Assembly (NCBI GenBank): GCA_029862975.1
Contig: JAOTWP010000022.1
Location: 1 to 41,716, forward strand
DNA: 41,716 bases
From: Acidobacteriota bacterium
GTDB taxonomy: Bacteria; Acidobacteriota; Thermoanaerobaculia; Multivoradales; JAHEKO01
Direction: 5' to 3'
Shown in pieces: positions 34,218 to 41,716 of this stretch. The notes below the pieces were generated by a model, which had not been told where the DNA came from, did not search any database, and was given only the letters and a program-made list of their open reading frames with translations. How positions within the stretch are numbered: position 1 is the first letter of the stretch; each line of letters begins with the position of its first letter. The position numbers were made by a program, and so were the translations under genes.

Positions 34218-35948
34218 ATGATCTTCGATTCCCTCGCGTTTTCCAGGCCGGCCGCTCCCCTCGTGGCCGCCTGCGCCCTCTTCGGGGCCGTGGCGGCCGG
34301 TTCGCAGATGGAGCTTCCTCCGACGACGGTCGCCGTGGTCAACGGCGAAGCGATCACGATCGAGGACCTGGAGAAGAGCCTGGAGACCCTCCACGGGGAA
34401 GCGGAGACCGCCCAGCGGTCTCCCGCCCGCCTCGAGCGGCTCCTGTTCAAGGCCGTCAACGACGTGCTCATCGGCCAGGAGGCGCGGGTCCTCGGTCTCC
34501 ACGAGGAGCCCCCCATTCCGGAGACGCTCGAGCGCAACCGCCGCCGTCTCGCTCTCTCCATCCTCGAGCGCGAGGAGATCGAGGGTCCCGCCGAGCCGGG
34601 GGACGACGAGGTGACGGCGATCTTCGAGGAAAGGTACCGCCGGGCCAGCTTCCACGTCCTGACCGCCGGGGACTTCGAAGGCGCGGAGCGGATCCTCGAC
34701 GCGCTGCGCGCGGGCGTCGACATCGGAACCGTGGCGCGCGAGCAGTCGATCGATCCCTACCGCGAGCAGGGCGGCCTCGTCGAGGGCGTCGCGAGGAAGG
34801 ACCTGCAGCTCGTCATCGCCGACCTCGTCTTCACGCTGGCCCCCAACGAGGTCGCCGGTCCCGTGCAGACCGATCTCGGCTGGTCGGTCGTCGTCGCGCA
34901 GTCCTTCCAGGGCCCGGACCCGGAGCTCTTCGAGGAGGCTCGCCCGCTGCTCGAGCGCCTGGCCAGGCAGCGCCGCGAGTCGACCCTGCGCCAGGAGCTC
35001 CTGGCCGGGCTGCGTTCGCGCCACGCCGTCTGGATCGATCGCGACCTGGTCGATTCGATCTCGCCCGTGCGGCGCCGGGACGGCCGGCTGACCGCCGAGA
35101 GCCCCGGCCCGGAGACGGTGGTCGCCAGGATCGGCGACGAGATCACTCTGTCCGGCGACGAGTACGCGGTGGCGCTCGAGCGCCGCTGGCGGACGATTCC
35201 CGACGAGGAGGCGGCGCGGGCGGCCGGACCGATCATCCTCGAGAACCTGATCAACGAGCGACTGCTCCTCGCCGAGGCCTACCGCCGCGGCTATCACGAG
35301 CTTCCCGCGGTACGGCGGGCGCTCCACCGGCTGGAGACCGACCTGGTCGTCCCGAAGTACCTGAGCTCGGTGCTCGCCGCCGGCGTCGAGGTGTCCGAAG
35401 AGGAGATGCGCGCCTACTACGAAGAGACCAAGGCCGGCCTCAAGCGGCCGCCTCGCGTGCAGCTCGGGCAGATCACCGTTCCGTCCCTGGAGGAGGCCGA
35501 GAGCGTTGCCGCCGCGTTGCGCGGCGGCTCCGACCTCGGCTGGCTGGCCGAGCGGCACTCGACCGACGGGCTCAGGGACAAGGGAGGAGTCAAGGGCTGG
35601 TCGGTGGTCCGGCCGGGCGGAGCCGGGCTCGACGCGGCGCTCCTCGCGGCGGAGACCGGAGCGACTCTCGACCCGGTGCCGGGGGACGGCGATTCCTGGG
35701 TGGTCTACAAGGTGCTGGCGCGGGAGGAGCAGGGGGTCTACTCGTACGAAGAGGTGTCCGGCAACATGCGCGAAGCGGTCTTCCGGCGGGAATTCACGGC
35801 GGTGCTCGATCGTTTCATCCAGAGTGCCCGCAGCCGGTCCGAGATCGAGGTCCGGGAGGACGTCCTCGCGGCTCTCGAGCTCTCGGGCACGCAGGAGGTC
35901 GAGGACGGCTCGGGACATGGAGGACATGGGGTACACGGTGAGGGCTGA
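34218..35948 (+). CDS. Periplasmic parvulin-type peptidyl-prolyl isomerase (SurA/PrsA-like, two modules)
   Basis: A 576-residue exported protein with signal AAPLVAACALFGAVAAG. It has two similar modules, each a SurA-N-like helical part followed by a PPIC-like part: VAVVNGEAITIEDLEKSLE (from about residue 38) with the PPIC-like EQSIDPYREQGGLVEGV (about 170-190), and VARIGDEITLSGDEYAVALE (from about 303) with AERHSTDGLRDKGGVKGWSV (about 440-460). It probably helps fold or export the multiheme proteins next to it; isomerases of this kind occur with cytochrome filament genes. The C-terminal tail (GHGGHGVHGEG) is His/Gly-rich. It lies 4 nt after the previous gene and overlaps the next. Confidence 0.85.
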   Translation: MIFDSLAFSRPAAPLVAACALFGAVAAGSQMELPPTTVAVVNGEAITIEDLEKSLETLHGEAETAQRSPARLERLLFKAVNDVLIGQEARVLGLHEEPPIPETLERNRRRLALSILEREEIEGPAEPGDDEVTAIFEERYRRASFHVLTAGDFEGAERILDALRAGVDIGTVAREQSIDPYREQGGLVEGVARKDLQLVIADLVFTLAPNEVAGPVQTDLGWSVVVAQSFQGPDPELFEEARPLLERLARQRRESTLRQELLAGLRSRHAVWIDRDLVDSISPVRRRDGRLTAESPGPETVVARIGDEITLSGDEYAVALERRWRTIPDEEAARAAGPIILENLINERLLLAEAYRRGYHELPAVRRALHRLETDLVVPKYLSSVLAAGVEVSEEEMRAYYEETKAGLKRPPRVQLGQITVPSLEEAESVAAALRGGSDLGWLAERHSTDGLRDKGGVKGWSVVRPGGAGLDAALLAAETGATLDPVPGDGDSWVVYKVLAREEQGVYSYEEVSGNMREAVFRREFTAVLDRFIQSARSRSEIEVREDVLAALELSGTQEVEDGSGHGGHGVHGEG

Positions 35949-37875
35949 GCGCCGGCTCGGGGGCCTCGCGATCGCCTTCTGCGTGACGTTTCTCGGCCTC
36001 GCGGGCTGGCGGGCGGCCGAGGCGCAGCTGCGCCCGGGCGCGCGCTTCGAGGAGAAGGGCCAGTGCCTGGAGTGCCACGCCGAGGTGGCGCGCGCGGTCC
36101 GCGAGCCCCATGCGCCCGTGGGGAAGGGCGACTGCGCGGCGTGCCACAAGCCGCACGGACTCGTCGGCGCCTTGCGGCTGCAGGCGGAGGAGCCGGCCCT
36201 GTGTCTCGAGTGCCACTCGGGGCAGGCCGCGGAGCTGGCGGCGAGCCATCAGCATCCCGAAGCCGGCAAGTGCTCCGCATGCCACGATCCGCACGGCTCG
36301 GACCACCCGGCGATGCTCGTCGAGCCCGAGAGAGAGCTCTGTCTGAGCTGCCATGAGGACTCCGGCTTCACGCGTCCGGTCGTCCATGCGCCGGCGGCGG
36401 AGGACTGCTCCTCCTGCCACCTGCCGCACGGCGGCCCCAATCCGCGCCTCCTCGAGCTCGAGCAAGAGGCGCTCTGCGCTACCTGCCACGACGCCGGCCC
36501 GGGGGCGGACTTCGCGACCGCCCACGGCGGCTATGCGGCCGCCGGCTCCGACTGCTCGTCGTGCCACGTGCCGCACTCGGGCTCGACGGAGGCGCTGCTG
36601 CGCGCCTCGGTCCACCCGGAGATGACCTGCGACACGTGCCACGACCCGAGCGCACCGGCCGCTGCGCTCGGGCCGGAGCTCTGCCTCGACTGCCACGAGC
36701 TGCCCCTCGAGCCCGCCGGCGGCTCGCTGCACTACCCGGCCGCGGAGGGCGCCTGTCTCGACTGCCACGACCCCCACGCCACGGACCACCAGCCGCTGCT
36801 GCTCGCCGCCGAGCGCGAGCTGTGCACCGAATGCCACGACGACGTGGCGGCTGCTCTCGACCTGCCGAGCGTGCATCCCGTGGCCGGGGAGTGCTCCTCG
36901 TGCCACGCCGGGCACGCGGCCAGCCACCCGCTGCTGCTCGCGGCCGAGGGGCGGGAGCTCTGCGTGGAGTGCCACGAGGATCCCGAGACCTCGGGCGCAG
37001 CGGTGGTGCACCCGCCGGCGGCCGGCGACTGCCTCGACTGCCACGGCCCCCACGGGACGCCGATCCGCGGCCTGCTCGTCGCCTCCCAGGAAGACCTGTG
37101 CGGAGAGTGCCACCCCGGGGTCGGCAACCGCTCCGGCCTCCCCGTCGTGCACGCGCCTGTGGCCGCCGGGGAGTGCTCGGCCTGCCATCTGCCGCACTCG
37201 GGCGGCGCGCTGCTCCTGCAGGCCGAGGGGGCCGAGCTGTGCGGCGAGTGCCACGAGTCGACCCTCCTGGCGGTGGCCGAGAGCGACCGGCATCTGCCCT
37301 TCGCGGACGGGGACTGCGCAACCTGCCACGCCGCCCACGCGTCGGAGCTCGAGAACCTGATGGCCGCTTCCGTCGGCAGCGTGTGCTCCGAGTGCCACGA
37401 CGTCGAGACGACGGCGCCGGCCGGCGGCAGCGCCCACCGCCCCGTCGTCGAGGGCGACTGCACGGCCTGTCATCAACCCCACGGCAGCGCGATCGCGGGC
37501 TTTCTCCAGGCCAGTCCGCGCCCTCTGTGCACGAGCTGCCACAGCGAGGTCGAGACCCGGCTGGCGACCCTCGACGCGCATCCGCCGGCCGTCGATGACG
37601 ATGGCTGCCTGACGTGCCACGGAGCCCACGCCTCGCCGCACGCCAACCTGCTCGCACAGAAGGTCGACGCATTGTGCACCGACTGCCACGACGGCGAGTC
37701 CGAGGAGTTCCGGAGCCTCCATCTCGGCCTGCCGGCGACGGCGATCGACTGCGGTGGCTGTCACGATCCGCATGCCTCCGAGGGCTCCGGCATGCTGCTG
37801 CCGCGGCTCCACTTCCCGTTCGCCGAGCGCGAGTGCTCGCTCTGCCACGAGGACACCGGGGGGACCGCGCCATGA
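35917..37875 (+). CDS. 26-heme c-type cytochrome (doubled-CXXCH family)
   Basis: A 652-residue exported cytochrome. I count 26 CxxCH motifs, arranged mostly in pairs of the form H-x-P-x-x-x-G-x-C-x-x-C-H-x-P-H-G followed by LCxxCH, typical of doubled-CXXCH repeat cytochromes. No CxxCH is degenerate. The signal segment is LGGLAIAFCVTFLGLAG. Possible starts are ATG 35917, ATG 35926 and GTG 35938; all overlap the isomerase gene (by 32, 23 or 11 bp). It probably stores or relays electrons in the periplasm or at the outer membrane. It is linked to the next cytochrome by an ATGA overlap. Confidence 0.92.
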   Translation: MEDMGYTVRAERRLGGLAIAFCVTFLGLAGWRAAEAQLRPGARFEEKGQCLECHAEVARAVREPHAPVGKGDCAACHKPHGLVGALRLQAEEPALCLECHSGQAAELAASHQHPEAGKCSACHDPHGSDHPAMLVEPERELCLSCHEDSGFTRPVVHAPAAEDCSSCHLPHGGPNPRLLELEQEALCATCHDAGPGADFATAHGGYAAAGSDCSSCHVPHSGSTEALLRASVHPEMTCDTCHDPSAPAAALGPELCLDCHELPLEPAGGSLHYPAAEGACLDCHDPHATDHQPLLLAAERELCTECHDDVAAALDLPSVHPVAGECSSCHAGHAASHPLLLAAEGRELCVECHEDPETSGAAVVHPPAAGDCLDCHGPHGTPIRGLLVASQEDLCGECHPGVGNRSGLPVVHAPVAAGECSACHLPHSGGALLLQAEGAELCGECHESTLLAVAESDRHLPFADGDCATCHAAHASELENLMAASVGSVCSECHDVETTAPAGGSAHRPVVEGDCTACHQPHGSAIAGFLQASPRPLCTSCHSEVETRLATLDAHPPAVDDDGCLTCHGAHASPHANLLAQKVDALCTDCHDGESEEFRSLHLGLPATAIDCGGCHDPHASEGSGMLLPRLHFPFAERECSLCHEDTGGTAP

Positions 37876-39125
37876 CGACGTCGAGATCCCGCCTCGCGGT
37901 GCTCCTGCTGCCGCCGCTCGCCGCCGTCCTCTGGCTCGCGCCGGCGGCGAGCGGGGTCCCCGTGGATCAGGGCGAGGTCTGCCTCGAGTGCCATGACGAC
38001 GTCGCCGCCGAGCTCAGGCTGCCGGTCGAGCATCCGCCCGCCAAGGAGGCGGAGTGCTCCTCCTGCCACAACCCCCACGCGGCGCGCGACGCGGGTCTGC
38101 TGCTCGAGAGGCCGGCGATCCTCTGCGTCGAGTGCCACGCCGACGTCGCGGAGCAGCTGGGGCGGAGGGTCCTCCATCAGCCGGTGGCGGAAGGCCGCTG
38201 CACGAGCTGCCACCGGCCGCACGGCGCCGGCCACGAGAAGCTGCTCCTCGCGGCGGGCGCCGACCTCTGCGTGACGTGCCACGCGGACGTCGCCGGTTGG
38301 CGAGGACTCGCCAACCAGCACTCGCCGTTCGAGCGCGGGCGCTGCACCGACTGCCACGAGCCGCATGGCAGCGAGCACGAGCGCCTGCAGCGGAAGGCCG
38401 GCGGCGAGGTGTGCTCGAAATGCCATCCCGTGAGCGCCAAGTTCCGCTCCGATCACGGCGGCTACCCGGTGGAGCAGGCGAACTGCCGGCAGTGCCACGA
38501 TCCCCACGCCTCCAAGCAGGCCGGGCTCCTGCAGCCCAACGTCCACGAGCCCTTCGCGGCCGGCGACTGCACGCTGTGTCACGTCGCGGTCGGCTCGCCG
38601 GCACCGTTCGCGCTCCGTGTCACCCAGGACGAGCTCTGCGGCGACTGCCACGAGGACGCGGTCGAGGAGAACCGGTCGGCGGCGTTCCCGCACGTCGCGG
38701 CCGGCGGCTCGCGCTGCTCGGCCTGTCACAACCCCCATGGCGGGCAGGGCGGGAGCCTCCTGCGGCGCGAGACCAACGAGCTGTGCCTGTCGTGCCACGA
38801 CCCGGGGGGCAGCGCCACCGGCGGGGCGGGTCACTTCCAGACCCACTCCGAGCTCGGCTGCGATACCTGCCACGCTCCGCACGGCGGCGATCGGCCGGTG
38901 CTGCTGGCGGACGATCCCATCGAGCTGTGCGGCCTGTGCCACTCGCACCAGCACGCCATCACGCATCCGCTGGGCGAGGAGGTGCGGGATCCGCGCAACG
39001 GCCAGGCGCTGGACTGTCTGTCCTGCCACGGCATCCACGAGGCGACGGCGGACAAGTACCTCCACAAGAGCGGCACCCGCGATCTCTGCCTCGGCTGCCA
39101 CAAGGACAAGGGGGTGGTGCGTTGA
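37872..39125 (+). CDS. 16-heme c-type cytochrome (doubled-CXXCH family)
   Basis: A 417-residue exported cytochrome with signal RLAVLLLPPLAAVLWLAPAASG. I count 16 CxxCH motifs, from VCLECHDDVAAEL to DLCLGCHKDKGVVR, in the same paired layout as its 26-heme neighbour, including repeated SCHxPHG. The two probably arose from one repeat family. The ATG lies in the upstream stop (ATGA), and the next gene's TTG lies in this stop (TTGA), so translation is coupled. A role as an electron carrier between inner membrane and the filament or conduit is inferred from the cluster. Confidence 0.92.
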   Translation: MTTSRSRLAVLLLPPLAAVLWLAPAASGVPVDQGEVCLECHDDVAAELRLPVEHPPAKEAECSSCHNPHAARDAGLLLERPAILCVECHADVAEQLGRRVLHQPVAEGRCTSCHRPHGAGHEKLLLAAGADLCVTCHADVAGWRGLANQHSPFERGRCTDCHEPHGSEHERLQRKAGGEVCSKCHPVSAKFRSDHGGYPVEQANCRQCHDPHASKQAGLLQPNVHEPFAAGDCTLCHVAVGSPAPFALRVTQDELCGDCHEDAVEENRSAAFPHVAAGGSRCSACHNPHGGQGGSLLRRETNELCLSCHDPGGSATGGAGHFQTHSELGCDTCHAPHGGDRPVLLADDPIELCGLCHSHQHAITHPLGEEVRDPRNGQALDCLSCHGIHEATADKYLHKSGTRDLCLGCHKDKGVVR

Positions 39126-40042
39126 GACGCGGTGCGTCGAGACGCGAAGCCGCGTCGCTCGTCGGGCGTCGACTGGCGCTCCTCGTCGCCGTGGCGTCCA
39201 TCTGGGCGGCGCCGGCCGCCGGGCAGGACGGCGCGACGCTCTACGCCTTCGACGAGGCGGTCGCGGGCGGCGAGACGCTGCGGCTGCGCTGGCCGACCGC
39301 GGTCGCCGCCGGCGGCGCCGACGAGATCGCCGTCGCCGACGCCGAGGGGCCCTCGCTCGCCGTCTTCCGCGATCTCGGCGGCGGCGAAGGCTGGGTCGTC
39401 CACGCCGCGATCGAGCTTCCGGCTCCGGCCTACAGCGTGTCGTGCGGCGCCGATTTCTACCTGATCTCCACCCGCCGGCCAGGAGTTCTGCTGACCGTCG
39501 CCAAGAGCGACTACACCCTGCGCGAGCTCGCCCTGGCGCCGGGCATCACGCCGGGCGCCGCGACCTGCCTGCCCGACGACCGGCTGCTCGTCCACGATCT
39601 GGCCGCCGGCCGGCTGGTCGTTCTCGACGGCGCCGGGAAGGTGCTGACGGCGGTGGCGATCGCCGAGACGGTCGCCGCGCTGGCCCCCGGAGCGGGCGGC
39701 GGCTTCTACGCCGCCCTTCCCGGCGCGGGGGAGGTGCGGCGCTACGGCGCCAACGGCGAGCAGCTGTCGTCGCTGAAGCTGCCGGGGGTGGGTCCGACGC
39801 CCGCCTGGCCGGTGGGTCTGGCCGTCGAGGCCAACGGCGAGGTCGTCGTCGTCGATCGGCACGGGGGCAGGATCCTCGTCGTGGAAGCGAGCGGCCGCCT
39901 GGCAGGCTCCGGCTCGCGCAAGGGGTGGGAGCCCGGCCTGCTGCGCTTCCCGGCCAGCCTTGCCAGGCTCCCGGACGGCAGGGTCGTGGTCGCCGATCAG
40001 GGCAACGGGCGGGTCCAGCTGTTCCGCCGCCTCGAAGAATGA
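39122..40042 (+). CDS. Exported NHL/six-bladed beta-propeller protein
   Basis: A 306-residue protein with a signal peptide (RRLALLVAVASIWAAPAAG) and about six repeats with the NHL pattern, e.g. RWPTAVAAGGADEIAVADAEGPSLAVF, WPVGLAVEANGEVVVVDRHGGRILVV, FPASLARLPDGRVVVADQGNGRVQLF. Such propellers mediate protein contacts and are found beside extracellular cytochrome filament genes. The TTG start at 39122 shares TTGA with the previous stop; no other in-frame start would keep the full signal peptide. Its end overlaps the next propeller gene by ATGA. Confidence 0.85.
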   Translation: MRRGASRREAASLVGRRLALLVAVASIWAAPAAGQDGATLYAFDEAVAGGETLRLRWPTAVAAGGADEIAVADAEGPSLAVFRDLGGGEGWVVHAAIELPAPAYSVSCGADFYLISTRRPGVLLTVAKSDYTLRELALAPGITPGAATCLPDDRLLVHDLAAGRLVVLDGAGKVLTAVAIAETVAALAPGAGGGFYAALPGAGEVRRYGANGEQLSSLKLPGVGPTPAWPVGLAVEANGEVVVVDRHGGRILVVEASGRLAGSGSRKGWEPGLLRFPASLARLPDGRVVVADQGNGRVQLFRRLEE

Positions 40043-41716
40043 GGGCTCGCGGCGGCAGCACGGTGCTGGTCGGCGTGCTGGCGGGACTGCTCCTGCTCGT
40101 CGCGGACGCCTCCCTGGGCCAGCCGCCCGGCCCGATCCCTCCCCGCTACGCCCAGCGCCTGCGGATGCCCATCCGCGGCGATGACCTCCAGCAGCCGCGC
40201 GCGGTCGTCGCCGACCCGCACACCGGGGAGATCTTCGTCTGCGACGGCCTGCGCAACCGGATCGTCATCTTCGACGAGGAGGGCCGGTTCCGCTACGAGA
40301 TCCCGGGGGGCAGCGATTTTCAAACGCCGATCGACGTCGCCGTGGATCCCCAAGGGTACCTCTTCGTGCTGGGCCAGGTCAGCGGCCGGATCATGCTGCT
40401 CGACTTCGACGGGCGACTCGTCCGCGGACTGCCGCTCGAGGGCCTGCCGGAGGACGCCGGAAGCCCCGGCTTCGCCTCCCTGGCGATCTCGCCGAGCGGC
40501 GAGAGACTCTACCTGCTGGACGCCGAGAACGACCGCCTGTGGATGGCCGATCGCGAGGGCGCGATCCTGGGCGCAGTCGACTTCACGGCCGGCCGCACGC
40601 CAAAGGAGATCGACGAGCTGCGCTACGGCCACGTCGACGTCTACGGCGACACGGTGCTCGTCGCGGTGCCGAGCGACGGGCTCGTGCACCTCTTCGACCT
40701 GGAAGGCCGCGCCAAGGGGACCGTCGGCGCCCAGGGCGCCGCGGAGTGCCAGACCATGTTCCCCGTCGCCGCGGCGCTCGACGACCAGGGGAGGGCGATC
40801 ATCCTCGACCAGCAGCGGGCCCTCTTCATGACCTGGGACCTGGCGCGCAACGCCTGCCTGAGCGAGCACTACGGCTTCGGCAACGCGCCCGGCGCCTTCT
40901 ATCAGCCCAGCGACCTCGCCCTCGACGCCGCGGGCCGCCTCTGGGTCAGCCAGGGCTTCGAGGGACGGGTCCAGGTCTACGAGGGGGCTCGCCCGGCGCT
41001 CGCGCTGCTCGCGGCCGCGCCGCCCGCGCCGCCCGCCCCGGAAGCCTCCGCGGAGCCCTCGATCGCCGGCCTGGGGACGGGCGGGCAGGAGCCCGAGGAG
41101 CCCGGCGCCGCGGCCCTTCCGCCGGCAGAGCCCGCCGCGCCGGCGGAGCCCGAAGTCGCGACGGCCGAGGCGAAGCTGCTTCCGCCGGCAGAGCCCGCCG
41201 CGCCGGCGGAGCCCGACGTCGCGACGGCCGAGGCGAGGCTCCTTCCGCCGGTAGAGCCCGCCGCGCCGGCGGAGCCCGAGGTCGCGACGGCCGAGGCGAG
41301 GCTCCTTCCGCCGGTAGAGCCCGCCGCGCCGGCGGAGCCCGAGGTCGCGACGGCCGAGGCGAAGCTGCTTCCTCCGGTAGAGCCCGCCGCGCCGGCGGAG
41401 CCAGAGGTCGCGACGGCCGAGGCGAAGCTGCTTCCGCCGGTAGAGCCCGCCGCGCCGGCGGAGCCCGACGTCGCGACGGCCGAGGCCGAGCCCCGTCTCG
41501 TTGCGGGCGCTCTGCTGTCGGTCGCGAGGGCGCCGCGCTACGATCCCAGCTACGCCGAGCTCGCCTATCCGGGAGGCGACGTGGCGGCCGACCGCGGTGC
41601 CGCCGTCGACGTCGTCGTCCGCGCCTTCCGCCACGCGGGGGTCGATCTGCAGCGAGCGGTCCACGAGGACATCGTCGCCGCCCCCGCGGCCTACGGGATC
41701 GCGGAGCCCGACGCGA
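40039..41716 (+). CDS. Beta-propeller (NHL) - repeat linker - DUF1287 fusion protein, C-terminally cut by window
   Basis: At least 559 residues; the 3' end is beyond the window. A signal peptide (VLVGVLAGLLLLVADASLG) leads to a propeller of about residues 40-330 (LQQPRAVVADPHTGEIFVCDG, TPIDVAVDPQGYLFVLG, YQPSDLALDAAGRLWVSQG). A Pro/Ala/Glu linker follows with six copies of a 21-residue unit (LPPxEPAAPAEPxVATAEA; residues about 360-483). From about residue 495 the sequence RYDPSYAELAYPGGDVAAD and DLQRAVHEDI matches DUF1287 (E. coli YijF type). The family's conserved Cys in GVCTDVV is Ala522 here (GAAVDVV). The domain pairing is unusual; function unknown. It is translationally coupled to the previous propeller gene. 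Confidence 0.85.
   Translation, partial: MRARGGSTVLVGVLAGLLLLVADASLGQPPGPIPPRYAQRLRMPIRGDDLQQPRAVVADPHTGEIFVCDGLRNRIVIFDEEGRFRYEIPGGSDFQTPIDVAVDPQGYLFVLGQVSGRIMLLDFDGRLVRGLPLEGLPEDAGSPGFASLAISPSGERLYLLDAENDRLWMADREGAILGAVDFTAGRTPKEIDELRYGHVDVYGDTVLVAVPSDGLVHLFDLEGRAKGTVGAQGAAECQTMFPVAAALDDQGRAIILDQQRALFMTWDLARNACLSEHYGFGNAPGAFYQPSDLALDAAGRLWVSQGFEGRVQVYEGARPALALLAAAPPAPPAPEASAEPSIAGLGTGGQEPEEPGAAALPPAEPAAPAEPEVATAEAKLLPPAEPAAPAEPDVATAEARLLPPVEPAAPAEPEVATAEARLLPPVEPAAPAEPEVATAEAKLLPPVEPAAPAEPEVATAEAKLLPPVEPAAPAEPDVATAEAEPRLVAGALLSVARAPRYDPSYAELAYPGGDVAADRGAAVDVVVRAFRHAGVDLQRAVHEDIVAAPAAYGIAEPDA
41116..41487 (+). repeat. 63-bp in-frame tandem repeat, about 5.9 copies
   Basis: Units begin at 41116, 41179, 41242, 41305, 41368 and 41431, each exactly 63 bp and 21 codons, encoding a Pro/Ala/Glu-rich linker. 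Copies differ by only a few bases (gca/gta, gag/gac, aag/agg), so the array expanded recently. Confidence 0.95.

Noticed and set aside
41116-41487. CRISPR-like array
   Set aside because: Units are contiguous without spacers and in frame with the coding sequence.
39997-41664. Minus-strand open frame with repeated RRGGLYRRK units
   Set aside because: It is the reverse of the 63-bp linker array; the plus strand has a signal peptide, propeller and DUF1287 domain.

Overview
The window is a single high-GC bacterial chromosome segment with no rRNA, tRNA, CRISPR, insertion sequence or phage gene that I can see. The gene mix points to an uncultured or deep-branching Gram-negative such as an Acidobacteriota member (Thermoanaerobaculia/Vicinamibacteria-like): a sortilin/VPS10-type BNR protein, S10 carboxypeptidase, lipoprotein sulfatase, OPT transporter, and outer-membrane barrels ending in aromatic residues. 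This placement is inference, not proof.

Positions 1-28300 are mostly housekeeping and accessory metabolism: a nitrilase-superfamily fragment with a DUF2007 protein, a DUF4097 adhesin-like protein, two SDR enzymes, an S10 peptidase, GlpD, a sulfatase-like lipoprotein, an aminotransferase group, a lipid or quinone oxidoreductase group (SDR, 3-hydroxyacyl-CoA dehydrogenase, zinc alcohol dehydrogenase-like), a DinB-like protein, a CsoR-controlled copper/zinc efflux pair, an esterase with exonuclease III, a peptide-use operon (OPT transporter, small membrane protein, peptidase T), the VPS10-like protein, malate dehydrogenase and a MATE exporter. Many monocistronic genes here carry a TANNNT hexamer 6-9 nt before the start codon and no Shine-Dalgarno sequence, which suggests frequent leaderless transcription.

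Positions 28364-41716 hold the most interesting part: a gene cluster that looks like an extracellular cytochrome nanowire and electron-transfer locus. It has a six-heme cytochrome whose heme order and flanking motifs follow Geobacter OmcS, an outer-membrane beta-barrel, a CsgG/FlgO-like lipoprotein, a second protein with two such domains, a parvulin-type prolyl isomerase, a 26-heme and a 16-heme periplasmic or surface cytochrome, and two beta-propeller (NHL-type) proteins. The last one is fused through a 21-residue tandem repeat to a DUF1287 domain that has lost its conserved cysteine. Most of the genes after the barrel overlap by 4 bp, so they are probably one translationally coupled operon. 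The OmcS-like gene is preceded by a near-perfect sigma-54 promoter (GG-N10-GC) with two 14-bp palindromes 31 bp apart at about -137 and -106, the usual place for enhancer-binding-protein sites. A receiver-like protein lacking the phosphoacceptor Asp lies just upstream.

The final gene runs off the right edge and the first gene runs off the left edge. No intergenic stretch exceeds 300 bases.
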